Source: Bradyrhizobium stylosanthis (lineage in GTDB: Bacteria > Pseudomonadota > Alphaproteobacteria > Rhizobiales > Xanthobacteraceae). Taken from it: 64,000 nt of DNA. The stretch covers positions 1,524,580 through 1,588,579 of the forward strand of contig NZ_LVEM01000001.1 of the NCBI RefSeq assembly GCF_001641335.1, in the 5' to 3' direction. Numbering within the stretch: the first letter of the stretch is position 1; each line of letters opens with the position of its first letter. The position numbers were made by a program, and so were the translations under genes. The notes beneath the pieces were generated by a model. That model was not told the origin of the DNA, made no database searches, and saw only the letters and a program-made list of their open reading frames with translations. This document shows, piece by piece, positions 27,533 through 37,914 of the stretch.

Positions 27533-28887
27533 GCGTTTTCGGTATCGGCCTCGCCTATGGCATCGCGACGCTGGTCATCATGTTCTCGGGCATGCCCATT
27601 GCCTTTGCCCTGGGTGCCGTCGCGGTCGTGTTCATGGGCATCTACATGCCCACTGCTTCGCTCGATACGGTGACGCAGAATGTCTACGAGGAAATGGCCT
27701 CGATCACGCTGCTGTCGATCCCGCTCTTCATCCTGAAGGGCGCCGCGATCGGCAAGTCGCGCGCCGGCCAGGATCTCTACTCGGCGCTGCACGCCTGGCT
27801 GCATCGCGTGCCCGGCGGCCTCGGCGTCGCCAACGTCTTCGCCTGCGCGCTGTTTGCGGCGATGGCGGGCTCCTCGCCCGCAACCTGCTCGGCGATCGGC
27901 TCGGCCGGCATCCCCGAGATGCGCAAGCGCGGCTATTCCGGCGGCTTTGCGGCCGGCATCATCGCCGCCGGCGGCACGCTCGGCATCCTGCTGCCGCCCT
28001 CGATCACCATGATCCTGTTCGCGGTCGCCGCGGAAAAGTCGCTCGGACGGCTGTTCCTCGCCGGCATCGGGCCCGGCCTGCTGCTGGTCTCGCTGTTCGG
28101 CTTCTACGCCGTGTACCGCTTCCGCCGGGAATATGCGGCCGCGGAAGCGATCTACAAGAACGGCGGCCCGGAGGCTCCGATCCTGGCCCGCGACGAGTAC
28201 ACGCTGGCCGAGCGCTTCAGCGTGCTGCCGCGCGTGATCCCCTTCGTGCTGCTGCTCACCGGCGTCATGATCGCGCTCTATGGCGGCTACGCCACGCCGT
28301 CGGAGACCGCCGGCCTCGGCGGCCTGCTCGCCCTGGCGTTGATCGCGGCGATCTACAGCGTGTGGCGGCCGAGCGATCTCGCCCCGATCATGAAATCGAC
28401 GATCCGGGAATCGACCATGCTGATGATGATCATCGGCATGTCGCTGCTCTATTCCTACGTGATGAGCTATCTGCACATCTCGCAATCGGTCGCCGAATCC
28501 ATCGTCGCGATGCATCTGCCGCGCTGGGAGCTGCTGTTCGCGATCCTCGTCATGGTCGTCGTGCTCGGCTTCTTCCTGCCGCCGGTCTCGATCATCCTGA
28601 TGACGGCCCCGATCATCCTGCCGCCGCTCCGCGCCGCCAATTTCGACATCATCTGGTTCGGCGTGGTCATGACCATCGTGATGGAGATGGGCCTGATCCA
28701 TCCCCCCGTCGGCCTCAACATCTTCGTCATCCGCAACGTCGCGCCGGATATTCCCCTGCGCGAGGTGATCTGGGGCACCCTGCCCTTCGTGCTGCTGATG
28801 ATGTTCGCGGTGCTGCTGCTCTGCTTCGTGCCGGGCATCTCGACCTGGCTGCCGGATCTCGTGATGGGACCGGACGGGAGCAGGTAG
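27529..28887 (+). CDS. TRAP transporter large permease (DctM type), system 1
   Basis: 452 residues, about 12 membrane segments. Family motifs include GMPIAFALG, AGSSPATCSAIGSAGIPEMR and GGTLGILLPPSITMILF. The ATG at 27529 overlaps the DctQ stop. It is the Na+-coupled transport subunit that takes substrate from the binding protein. A palindromic repeat follows at 28904. Confidence 0.93.
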   Translation: MSVFGIGLAYGIATLVIMFSGMPIAFALGAVAVVFMGIYMPTASLDTVTQNVYEEMASITLLSIPLFILKGAAIGKSRAGQDLYSALHAWLHRVPGGLGVANVFACALFAAMAGSSPATCSAIGSAGIPEMRKRGYSGGFAAGIIAAGGTLGILLPPSITMILFAVAAEKSLGRLFLAGIGPGLLLVSLFGFYAVYRFRREYAAAEAIYKNGGPEAPILARDEYTLAERFSVLPRVIPFVLLLTGVMIALYGGYATPSETAGLGGLLALALIAAIYSVWRPSDLAPIMKSTIRESTMLMMIIGMSLLYSYVMSYLHISQSVAESIVAMHLPRWELLFAILVMVVVLGFFLPPVSIILMTAPIILPPLRAANFDIIWFGVVMTIVMEMGLIHPPVGLNIFVIRNVAPDIPLREVIWGTLPFVLLMMFAVLLLCFVPGISTWLPDLVMGPDGSR

Positions 28888-28903
28888 CGGCAGTTACGTC
28901 TGT

Positions 28904-28995
28904 CGTAGGGTGGGCAAAGCGGAGCGTGCCCACCACCTGTCGGCGATCACGGACAGATGGTGGGCACGGCGCGTCGCGCCTTTGCCCACCCTACG
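28904..28995. repeat. Palindromic repeat, family B (copy 1)
   Basis: Ends CGTAGGGTGGGCAAAG and CTTTGCCCACCCTACG are inverted copies (with CGCGTCGCGC before the right end). An inner pair GTGCCCACCACCTGT / ACAGATGGTGGGCAC is also present. Related copies lie at 33844 and 34875. Placed between the first TRAP operon and gntR, where it may also stop transcription. Confidence 0.85.
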
Positions 28996-28999
28996 AGAC

Positions 29000-29683
29000 C
29001 TACGATTTATCCTTCCGCCGCCCTTTCGGCGCGATCGCCACGACCTGCAGCAGATCCTTGCGCACGGCCTCGATGTGCCGCTCCAGGAAGCGGCAGGCCT
29101 CCTCGACCTTCTGCGCCCGACACAGCGCGATCAGATGGGCATGCTCCTTCTCGGCCGTCCCCATCGCCTTGGTGTTGGAGAGCTGCAGGCGCGTGTAGCG
29201 GTCGCTGGTCTGGAGCAATGACAGCACGATCGCGCGCGTGCGCGGCTGCGGGGCGTGCATATAGAGCGCCAAATGGAAGTCGGCGTTGAGCTGGCCCCAG
29301 TCGCTGACATTCTTGGCCTTGATGGCCTTCTCGAATTGCCTGTGGATGTCGTCGAGTGCTTCGAAATCTTCGGCGGAGAAATGCGGCGCCGACTGCGCCA
29401 GCAGGCGCGGCTCCAAAATACAGCGCAGATCGAACACGTCGTTGATCTCGTCCAGCGACAGCTCGGAGACGATGGCGCCTTTTTGCGGGACGATGCGCAC
29501 CAGCCCTTCGGCCTCGAGCTGGAACAGCGCCTCGCGCACGGGGATGCGGCTGACGCCATAGGCATCGCCGAGCGCGTCCTGGCGGAGCTGCGAGCCGGCC
29601 GGATAGGTGCCGTCGAGGATCGCCTGTCGGAGCTGGTCGACGATCGCAGCCGACAGGGTGCGATGTTTCAGAGGCTGTTTCAT
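29000..29683 (-). CDS. GntR-family (FadR/FCD) transcription regulator
   Basis: 227 residues. The N-terminal winged helix shows AILDGTYPAGSQLRQDALGD and SRIPVREALFQLEAEGLV, the GntR DNA-binding signature. The C-terminal part (LRCILEPRLLAQSA, then a His-rich helix set with DFHLALYMHA) fits the FCD metal/effector-binding domain. The frame is open further upstream, but the ATG at 29683 gives the usual FadR-like length. It is divergent from the second TRAP operon and probably binds the palindrome at 29838-29860 to repress it and itself until the substrate appears. Confidence 0.92.
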   Translation of the reverse strand: MKQPLKHRTLSAAIVDQLRQAILDGTYPAGSQLRQDALGDAYGVSRIPVREALFQLEAEGLVRIVPQKGAIVSELSLDEINDVFDLRCILEPRLLAQSAPHFSAEDFEALDDIHRQFEKAIKAKNVSDWGQLNADFHLALYMHAPQPRTRAIVLSLLQTSDRYTRLQLSNTKAMGTAEKEHAHLIALCRAQKVEEACRFLERHIEAVRKDLLQVVAIAPKGRRKDKS

Positions 29684-29828
29684 CTGATCGTCTGCTGTCC
29701 TTCCCGACTCGTCCGGCCGACGCGGTCCCTGTCTTGCATGTTGCGGCGCGCGACAAAAGTGCGGAGCCCGGCAAAAGCCCGTGCCCAGCAAAAGCGCGCC
29801 CTGCCTCCGGATTGACCGCAATCTCCGT

Positions 29829-29860
29829 TTGACACCCCAAATGTATAAATTATACATTTG
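29829..29860 (+). promoter_or_regulatory. Sigma70-type promoter overlapped by a GntR operator
   Basis: TTGACA at 29829-29834 and TATACA at 29851-29856 are 16 bases apart, about 45 bases before the dctQ start at 29901. A perfect 23-bp palindrome (29838-29860) covers the spacer and the -10: arm CAAATGTATAA, one central base, arm TTATACATTTG. It contains the T-G-T...A-C-A core common to FadR-type GntR sites. A repressor bound here would block the promoter. The gntR start lies 155 bases away on the other side. Confidence 0.75.
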
Positions 29861-29900
29861 GCAATCGCACGACAAATCTTCGGGGGTTGGGGCCTTCTTC

Positions 29901-30524
29901 ATGATCGAGCAGACGATGCCGGCCACGCGCGCGCTCAGCCTCCGACGTACGGTCGTCCGGATGTCGGGTGCCCTGCTCGCCTTCGAGCGTCTGGCGCTGA
30001 TGGGCCTGATGTACCTGCTCACGGCGCTGATCCTGGTGAACGTCGTCACCCGCTACGCGCGCTTCCCGATCTACTGGATCGACGAATCCGCGGTCTATTG
30101 CGTGGTCTGGCTCACCTTCATCGGCGCGTCCGCGATGACGCGGCTGCGGCTCGACTTCGCGGTCACCATGCTGACGGAACGTCTTTCGCCGCAGCACCAG
30201 AAACTTGCAAAGGTGATCTCGACCGGCCTCGTCGTGGTGTTCGGCGTCGCCCTGACCATCACCTGCGTGCTCTGGATGGATCCGGTCGGGCTCGCGCGCG
30301 CCGGCTTCGACGGGCGCAAGCTCGCGGCCGAGACCTTCAACTTCCTCTACACCGAGCGTACGCAGACGCTGAACTGGCCGACCTGGGTGCTCTATCTGAC
30401 GCTGCCGATCTTCGCGGTGTCGATGACCGTGCACGGCCTCGCCAACCTTCTGGAAGATCTCGGGCTGGTGCCGCGCACGCCGCCGAAAGGCTTCGAGCTC
30501 TCCGAGCTCGACGGGGTCAACTGA
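29901..30524 (+). CDS. TRAP transporter small permease (DctQ type), system 2
   Basis: 207 residues. After a basic N-terminus there are four membrane segments, with the DctQ-typical YWIDESAVYCVVWLTFIGAS region. The ATG at 29901 is chosen because it lies just downstream of the strong promoter; the frame is open earlier. It ends TGATG, overlapping the dctM start. Gene order here is Q-M-P, unlike system 1 (P-Q-M). Confidence 0.9.
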   Translation: MIEQTMPATRALSLRRTVVRMSGALLAFERLALMGLMYLLTALILVNVVTRYARFPIYWIDESAVYCVVWLTFIGASAMTRLRLDFAVTMLTERLSPQHQKLAKVISTGLVVVFGVALTITCVLWMDPVGLARAGFDGRKLAAETFNFLYTERTQTLNWPTWVLYLTLPIFAVSMTVHGLANLLEDLGLVPRTPPKGFELSELDGVN

Positions 30525-31789
30525 TGATCACCTCAGCCGCCTTCGTCGCGATCATGCTGGTCGGCGTGCCGATCGGGCTCTGCCTGTGCCTTGCCGGCCT
30601 CGTCTACATCGCGGCATCAGGCAATCCCGTGCTGTTCCAGTCCTATCCGCTGCAGCTGTTCGGCGGCGTCGACAGCTACGGCCTGATCGCCATCCCGCTG
30701 TTCATCCTGATCGGCGAGATCATGAACGGCGGCGGCATTACGCGGCGCATCGTCGACATGGCGATGGCCTTCGTCGGCTCGCTCAAGGGCGGGCTCGCCT
30801 ACGTCAACATCCTCGCCAACATGTTCATCTCCTCGATCCTGGGATCGGCGACCGCGCAGGTCGCGATCATGGCCCAGATCATGGTGCCGGAGATGGAGAA
30901 GAAGGGCTACGACAAGACCTTTGCGGCCGGCCTCACCGCCTATGGCGGCATGCTTGGCCCGATCATCCCGCCCTCGGTGATGTTCGTGGTCTACAGCGTG
31001 CTGGCGCAGGTCTCGGTCAGCGACATGCTGATCGCCGGCATCGTGCCGGGCGTCATCCTCACCGTAATGTTCTGCCTCGTCATCGCGTTGATGGGATACA
31101 TGTACAACTATCCCCGCGCCGACTATCAGACGCCGCGCCAGCGCCTGATGACGATCCTGCGAACCTCGCCGACACTGCTGATCCCGATCGTCATCGTCGG
31201 CACGATCCTGAGCGGCCTCGCCAACGCAACGGAATCCGCCGCCGTCGGCGCCGTGGCCGCAGCGCTGGTCGGGAAATACTGGACCAAGGAATTCGAGTTC
31301 TCGCAGCTGCCGCAGATGATGCTGCGCAGCGGCATCTATTCGGCCATCGTGCTGTTCCTGGTCGCAGCCGCGGCCGTGTTCTCCTGGGTCCTGATCTTCG
31401 GCAAGGTGCCGCAGGAGACCGCCGGCTGGATCCAGTCCGCAGCCAAGGACCCGGTCAGCTTCATGCTGATCTGCAACGTCATCCTGCTGATCATCGGCAC
31501 CGTCATCGACGGCATCCCCGGCCTGATCATGACCGTGCCGATCCTGCTGCCGGTCGCAACCGACGTCTACCACATCGATCCCCGGCATTTCGGCGTCGTG
31601 GTGGTGATCAACCTCGTGCTCGGTCTGCTGTCGCCGCCGGTCGGGCTCTGCTTCTTCGTCGCGGCCGCCGTCACCGGCGCCAAGCCCGGCAAGATGTTCA
31701 TGGTGACGCTGCCGTTCTTCGTCATCTCCTGCGTCCTCCTGGTGCTGCTCTCGCTCTATCCGTCGCTCTCGCTGATCCTCATCAAATAG
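30524..31789 (+). CDS. TRAP transporter large permease (DctM type), system 2
   Basis: 421 residues, about 12 membrane segments. Family motifs include IAIPLFILIGEIMN, GSATAQVAIMAQIMVPEM and GMLGPIIPPSVMFVVY. The start overlaps the DctQ stop by one base. It is clearly a different lineage from the system 1 large permease, so this is not a simple tandem duplication. Confidence 0.93.
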   Translation: MITSAAFVAIMLVGVPIGLCLCLAGLVYIAASGNPVLFQSYPLQLFGGVDSYGLIAIPLFILIGEIMNGGGITRRIVDMAMAFVGSLKGGLAYVNILANMFISSILGSATAQVAIMAQIMVPEMEKKGYDKTFAAGLTAYGGMLGPIIPPSVMFVVYSVLAQVSVSDMLIAGIVPGVILTVMFCLVIALMGYMYNYPRADYQTPRQRLMTILRTSPTLLIPIVIVGTILSGLANATESAAVGAVAAALVGKYWTKEFEFSQLPQMMLRSGIYSAIVLFLVAAAAVFSWVLIFGKVPQETAGWIQSAAKDPVSFMLICNVILLIIGTVIDGIPGLIMTVPILLPVATDVYHIDPRHFGVVVVINLVLGLLSPPVGLCFFVAAAVTGAKPGKMFMVTLPFFVISCVLLVLLSLYPSLSLILIK

Positions 31790-31813
31790 GCCCGTTCAAA
31801 AGGAAGCCCGACC

Positions 31814-32797
31814 ATGCCGCTTTCACGCCGCCGCTTTCTCGCCGCCAGTGCCGCCGCTTCGGTGTTCGCGCCGTCGCTGGCGCTCGCCCAGGCCAAGGAA
31901 TTCCGCCTCGGCCTGATCACGCCCAACGGCCATTCCTGGAACAAGGCCGCGCTCAAATTCGGCGACGAGCTCAAGGCCGCAACCAACGGCCGCCTGACCC
32001 TGACCGTGTTTCACTCCGGCCAGCTCGGCAACGAGCCCGCGATGATGCAGCAATTGCAGTCCGGCGCGCTCGACATGGGATTCATCCAGGCTGCCGAGCT
32101 CGGCTCGCGCGTGCCGCATATCGCCGCGATCAACGCGCCCTACATCGTGCGCTCGACGCCGGCCGTGGCGAAATTCGTGCGGCATCCGGCGGCGGTGAAG
32201 CTGTTCGAGGTGCTGCCGCAGGAGACCGGTACCATCGGGCTCGGCTGGGGCATCACCGGCATGCGCGCGGTGTTCTCGTCCAAGGACCTGAATTCGCTCG
32301 CCGACATCAAGGGCATGAAGCTGCGCATCAACCCGACGCCGGTCTATCGCGACTTCTATTCCTCGCTCGGCGCTGCGCCGACGCCGATCCCGACGCCGCA
32401 GGTGTTCGACGCCATGGCCAATGGCCAGGTCGACGGTCTCGAGGCCGATCTCGAATTCTCCTGGAACCAGCGCTTCGACAAGGTGTCGAAGGTGATCCTG
32501 CAGATGAACGCCGTCTTCATGCCGATGGCGGCGGTCGTCTCCGGCCGGGTCTGGCAGTCGCTCCCCGCGGCCGACCGCGAGCTGATCACCAAGACGATCA
32601 AGACGACGCTGGACGCGCAGATCGACGAGCTTGCCGGCAACGAGCCGGCGCTGATCGAGAATTTCAAGAACGCGCCGATCCCGATCCGCCAGGTCCCGGC
32701 CGGCGATACCGAAGCCGTCATCGCCGAGTTCGACAAGGTCTGGCTGCCCAAGGCCCCCGTTCTCGCCGAGCTGCGCAAGGTCGGCGCAACGCTCTGA
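31814..32797 (+). CDS. TRAP transporter substrate-binding protein (DctP type), system 2
   Basis: 327 residues. The ATG at 31814 follows AAAAGGA and gives SRRRFLAASAAASVFAPSLA, a twin-arginine signal peptide ending ALAQ. The mature protein has DctP features (FHSGQLGNEPAMMQQLQSG, DIKGMKLRINPTPVYRDFY). It lies 24 bp after dctM and 73 bp before the DapA-family gene. The conserved arginine in KLRIN is the usual carboxylate-binding residue of TRAP binding proteins, so the substrate is probably a carboxylic acid. Confidence 0.92.
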   Translation: MPLSRRRFLAASAAASVFAPSLALAQAKEFRLGLITPNGHSWNKAALKFGDELKAATNGRLTLTVFHSGQLGNEPAMMQQLQSGALDMGFIQAAELGSRVPHIAAINAPYIVRSTPAVAKFVRHPAAVKLFEVLPQETGTIGLGWGITGMRAVFSSKDLNSLADIKGMKLRINPTPVYRDFYSSLGAAPTPIPTPQVFDAMANGQVDGLEADLEFSWNQRFDKVSKVILQMNAVFMPMAAVVSGRVWQSLPAADRELITKTIKTTLDAQIDELAGNEPALIENFKNAPIPIRQVPAGDTEAVIAEFDKVWLPKAPVLAELRKVGATL

Positions 32798-32870
32798 TCC
32801 TGCCCGCCATCCTCTTCACAACTGCCGGCGGCCCCAGCCCCCCGCCGGCCTTTTCATCTGGAGAAAAACA

Positions 32871-33797
32871 ATGAGCCGCCGCGTTTCCTGGGAAGGTGTC
32901 TTCCCGGCCGTCACCACCCAATTCCACGACGATCTCTCGCTCGACATCGACGCGACCGCGAAGGTGATGGACGGTCTGATCCGTGACGGCGTCTCCGGCC
33001 TGATCGTCTGCGGCTCGGTCGGCGAGAACACCTCGCTGGAGCGCAAGGAGAAGGTCGCGATCATGGAGACGGCCAAGTCCGTCGCGGCCGGCCGCGTGCC
33101 GGTGCTGTGCGGCATCGCCGAATTCACCACGGCGTTCGCGGTCGAGACCGCCAAGGAAGCCGCGCGCGTCGGCATCGACGGCGTGATGGTGATGCCGGCC
33201 CTGGTCTATTCGTCCAAGCCGCACGAGACCGCCGCGCATTTCCGCGCCGTCGCCAGCGCGACCGACCTGCCGGTAATGCTCTACAACAACCCGCCGATCT
33301 ACAAGAACGACGTCACCCCCGATATCCTGGCCTCGCTGGCCGACGTCGAGACCGTCGTTTGCTTCAAGGATTCCTCCGGAGACACGCGCCGCTTCATCGA
33401 CACCCGCAACATGGTCGGTGACCGCTTCGTGCTGTTCGCCGGCCTCGACGACGTCATCGTCGAGAGCGTCGCCATGGGCGCGGTAGGCTGGGTTTCGGGC
33501 ATGTCGAATGCCTTCCCGCGCGAAGGCGAGACGCTGTTCCGCCTCGCCAGGGCCGGCCGCTTCGCCGAGGCGATGCCGCTCTACGAATGGTTCATGCCGC
33601 TGCTGCATCTCGATGCCCGCCCGGACCTCGTCCAGTGCATCAAGCTGTGCGAGCACATCATGGGCCGCGGCACCGCGCTGACCCGCCCGCCCCGCCTCGC
33701 CTTGCTGCCGCAGGAAAAGGCCGAGGTCGAGGCCATGATGGCCAAGGCGCTGAAGAACCGGCCGCGCCTGCCCGATGTCGGCCTGAAGGCCGCCTGA
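32871..33797 (+). CDS. DapA-family aldolase/dehydratase
   Basis: 308 residues of the dihydrodipicolinate synthase / N-acetylneuraminate lyase superfamily. CGSVGENTSL stands in for the GxxGE motif. YNNPP carries the catalytic-triad tyrosine and FKDSSGD the Schiff-base lysine. Clustering with a carboxylate TRAP transporter and GntR points to catabolism of an imported 2-oxo or hydroxy acid (for example sugar-acid or hydroxyproline-type pathways) rather than lysine synthesis. The exact reaction cannot be read from the sequence. GGAG precedes the ATG. Confidence 0.85.
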   Translation: MSRRVSWEGVFPAVTTQFHDDLSLDIDATAKVMDGLIRDGVSGLIVCGSVGENTSLERKEKVAIMETAKSVAAGRVPVLCGIAEFTTAFAVETAKEAARVGIDGVMVMPALVYSSKPHETAAHFRAVASATDLPVMLYNNPPIYKNDVTPDILASLADVETVVCFKDSSGDTRRFIDTRNMVGDRFVLFAGLDDVIVESVAMGAVGWVSGMSNAFPREGETLFRLARAGRFAEAMPLYEWFMPLLHLDARPDLVQCIKLCEHIMGRGTALTRPPRLALLPQEKAEVEAMMAKALKNRPRLPDVGLKAA

Positions 33798-33843
33798 CCG
33801 CGGGTCCCGTGTAGCGGGCAAAGCGATAGGCAATCGCAACTGC

Positions 33844-33929
33844 CGTAGGGTGGGCAAAGCGCAGCGTGCCCACCACCTGGCGCGATCATGGAGGGTTGGT
33901 GGGCACGGCGCTATGCGCCTTTGCCCACC
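33844..33929. repeat. Palindromic repeat, family B (copy 2)
   Basis: Left end CGTAGGGTGGGCAAAGCGCA and right end GCGCCTTTGCCCACC, with inner GTGCCCACCACC / GGTTGGTGGGCAC. The right end lacks the final CTACG. Lies after the DapA-family gene. Confidence 0.8.
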
Positions 33930-33943
33930 AAACGGCCTGCGCC

Positions 33944-34771
33944 TTACACTTCATGGAGAGCAGTGCCAGGTTTCCGCCTGAGAATGTAGCTCTCGCCAAG
34001 CTCGTCAAGGCAATCCAGAGAGATCCACGTTTTCAAGCGGATCCAATAATGCCACACCTCCATGACCACCACGAAGCTCAGCACCAGCACGCTGTAGACA
34101 AACGTTTCCGCCTCGCCCGGAGGGAGTCCGATCTTTTGCGCGACGACCTGGGCCGTCACCAGTGAGCGAAATGCGGGGACAAAGGCGAAGGCGTCGATGA
34201 TGACGACAATCATCGCACCTGCACCGAGACGCCACCATTTCCAATTGCCCTGAATTTGCTGTCTCACCAATCTGAGCTTTTCCAGCGCAAAATACTCCCT
34301 CTTCTCCCTGAATGCCGTGCCTGACTTCTCCCCTTCGTCGGCGAGCACAGCCACCAGATGCCGCCAACCCAAATGATCCAGGATAAAGAACGACGTCAGA
34401 GCGATCGAGAACCAGAAGACGCTTCCTTGTGTCGCCACGAGCACCACGGCGACCGCGATCAGTAGCCCAACGATACCGTAGCTCCGGAATGGCCATTGTC
34501 CTTTATTGGGCATGCTCACATAGGCCAGCTCCTGGATGTCGGTGTCGCGAATACAGCCAAAGCGCCAGCACCAGAAGTAGGCGATCAATGCGCCGCGCCA
34601 GATCACTTCGGATGCTGTACCGGTAATCACCGGTACAACGGTGACATCGCGGACCTGCAGCGCAGTGAATCCGAGCGCCAGCCCCGTGGTGATATAGACG
34701 ACGACCTTGCGCGTATTGCGCGCAAATATCGTCCGGTACCGGCTTGCATCAAGAAGGGAAGGTCGCGGCAT
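33944..34771 (-). CDS. Hypothetical membrane protein
   Basis: About 275 residues with probably six membrane segments, grouped in pairs (residues about 20-60, 90-135 and 185-245), and a charged cytoplasmic loop (EGEKSGTAFREKREYFALEK). A TTG at 34789 is also in frame; the ATG at 34771 is preferred. No family was recognised. Flanked on both sides by family B repeats, which suggests an isolated single-gene transcript. Confidence 0.65.
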   Translation of the reverse strand: MPRPSLLDASRYRTIFARNTRKVVVYITTGLALGFTALQVRDVTVVPVITGTASEVIWRGALIAYFWCWRFGCIRDTDIQELAYVSMPNKGQWPFRSYGIVGLLIAVAVVLVATQGSVFWFSIALTSFFILDHLGWRHLVAVLADEGEKSGTAFREKREYFALEKLRLVRQQIQGNWKWWRLGAGAMIVVIIDAFAFVPAFRSLVTAQVVAQKIGLPPGEAETFVYSVLVLSFVVVMEVWHYWIRLKTWISLDCLDELGESYILRRKPGTALHEV

Positions 34772-34874
34772 GACCCGATCGCCAGGCAAATGGATGGATC
34801 AATCAATGAGAGCAATAATTGATCGTACAACCATTCCTGACAGGCGGCAAGGCGAAGCCATCTCCGGTAACTGC

Positions 34875-34985
34875 CGTAGGGTGGGTTGGCCGAAGGCGTA
34901 ACCCACCAACTTTGCCACTGCGGAAAGAGAGGTGGCGGGTTACGCCGAGCGACTGCGCTTCGCGCAATCACAGGTCTGACCCACC
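34875..34985. repeat. Palindromic repeat, family B variant (copy 3)
   Basis: Starts CGTAGGGTGGGTTGG and continues CGAAGGCGTAACCCACCA. The second half contains GGCGGGTTACGCC and ends CCCACC. It shares only the GTAGGGTGGG end with copies 1 and 2; the interior is a different palindrome (GTAACCC...GGGTTAC). Confidence 0.7.
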
Positions 34986-34993
34986 TTGCAAAG

Positions 34994-35905
34994 CTAGGAA
35001 GCTGCCCGCTTCTTCTTCGCGTTCAGCGCGGACGCCACGCGGCTCACCGGCGGCTTGCCCAGCACGGTGCCCATCGCGTTCGTTGCCGCCAGCAGCTTCT
35101 CCATGTCGACGCCGGTCCTGACGCCCATGCCCTCGAGCATGTAGACGACGTCCTCGGTCGCGACATTGCCGGTCGCGCCCGGCGCGTAGGGACAGCCGCC
35201 GAGGCCGCCGGCGGCGGCGTCGATGACGCGGACGCCCTCCTCCAGGCCGGCATAGAGATTGGCGAGCGCCTGCCCATAAGTGTCGTGGAAATGCATCGCA
35301 AGCTTTGCCGGCGGGATGTCGGCGGCAACCGCGCGCAGCATGTCCTTGGCTTTGCTGGGCGTGCCGACACCGATGGTGTCGCCGAGCGAGATCTCGTAGC
35401 AGCCGAGATCCCACAGCGTATTGGCGAGGTCCGCGACCGCCTTCGGCTTGATCTCACCGTCGAAGGGACAGCCGAGCACACAGGAGATATAGCCTCGCAC
35501 CGGCACGCCATCGGCCTTGGCGCGCGCCAGCACCGGCTTGAAGCGTTCGATGGACTCCGCGACCGTGCAGTTGATGTTGGCGCGCGAAAAGCCCTCTGAG
35601 GCCGCTGCGAACACGGAAACGACCTTCGCGCCGGCGGCGCGCGCGGCGTCATAGCCCTTCTCGTTGGGCACCAGCACGTGAAATTCGGCGCCTTTCACAT
35701 GGGCGACGCCCCGCAGCACGGCATCCGAGCTTGCCATTTGCGGGATCGCCTTGGGTGAGACGAAGGCGCCGACCTCGACCGTATCGAGGCCGGCCGCCAC
35801 CAGCGCCTCGATGAAGGCGATCCGGGCCTCGACGCTGACGGGCGTCTTCTCGTTCTGGAGGCCGTCGCGCGGCCCCATCTCGATGATGCGGACGGGATCG
35901 CTCAT
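34994..35905 (-). CDS. hmgL: Hydroxymethylglutaryl-CoA lyase
   Basis: 303 residues. It cleaves HMG-CoA to acetyl-CoA and acetoacetate, the last step of leucine/isovalerate breakdown. It has EMGPRDGLQNE at the N-terminus and the family signature GGCPYAPGATGNVATEDVVY near residue 235, containing the active-site cysteine, plus the metal-site HFHDTYG. It starts one base after the mccA stop, so it is the last gene of the ivd-mccB-mccA-hmgL operon. Confidence 0.95.
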   Translation of the reverse strand: MSDPVRIIEMGPRDGLQNEKTPVSVEARIAFIEALVAAGLDTVEVGAFVSPKAIPQMASSDAVLRGVAHVKGAEFHVLVPNEKGYDAARAAGAKVVSVFAAASEGFSRANINCTVAESIERFKPVLARAKADGVPVRGYISCVLGCPFDGEIKPKAVADLANTLWDLGCYEISLGDTIGVGTPSKAKDMLRAVAADIPPAKLAMHFHDTYGQALANLYAGLEEGVRVIDAAAGGLGGCPYAPGATGNVATEDVVYMLEGMGVRTGVDMEKLLAATNAMGTVLGKPPVSRVASALNAKKKRAAS

Positions 35906-35906
35906 G

Positions 35907-37910
<2,004 letters not shown>

Positions 37911-37914
37911 CGCA

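Noticed and set aside
27442..28701. 419-codon minus-strand open frame
   Set aside because: Antisense to the TRAP large permease; His/Asp/Arg-rich shadow without domains.
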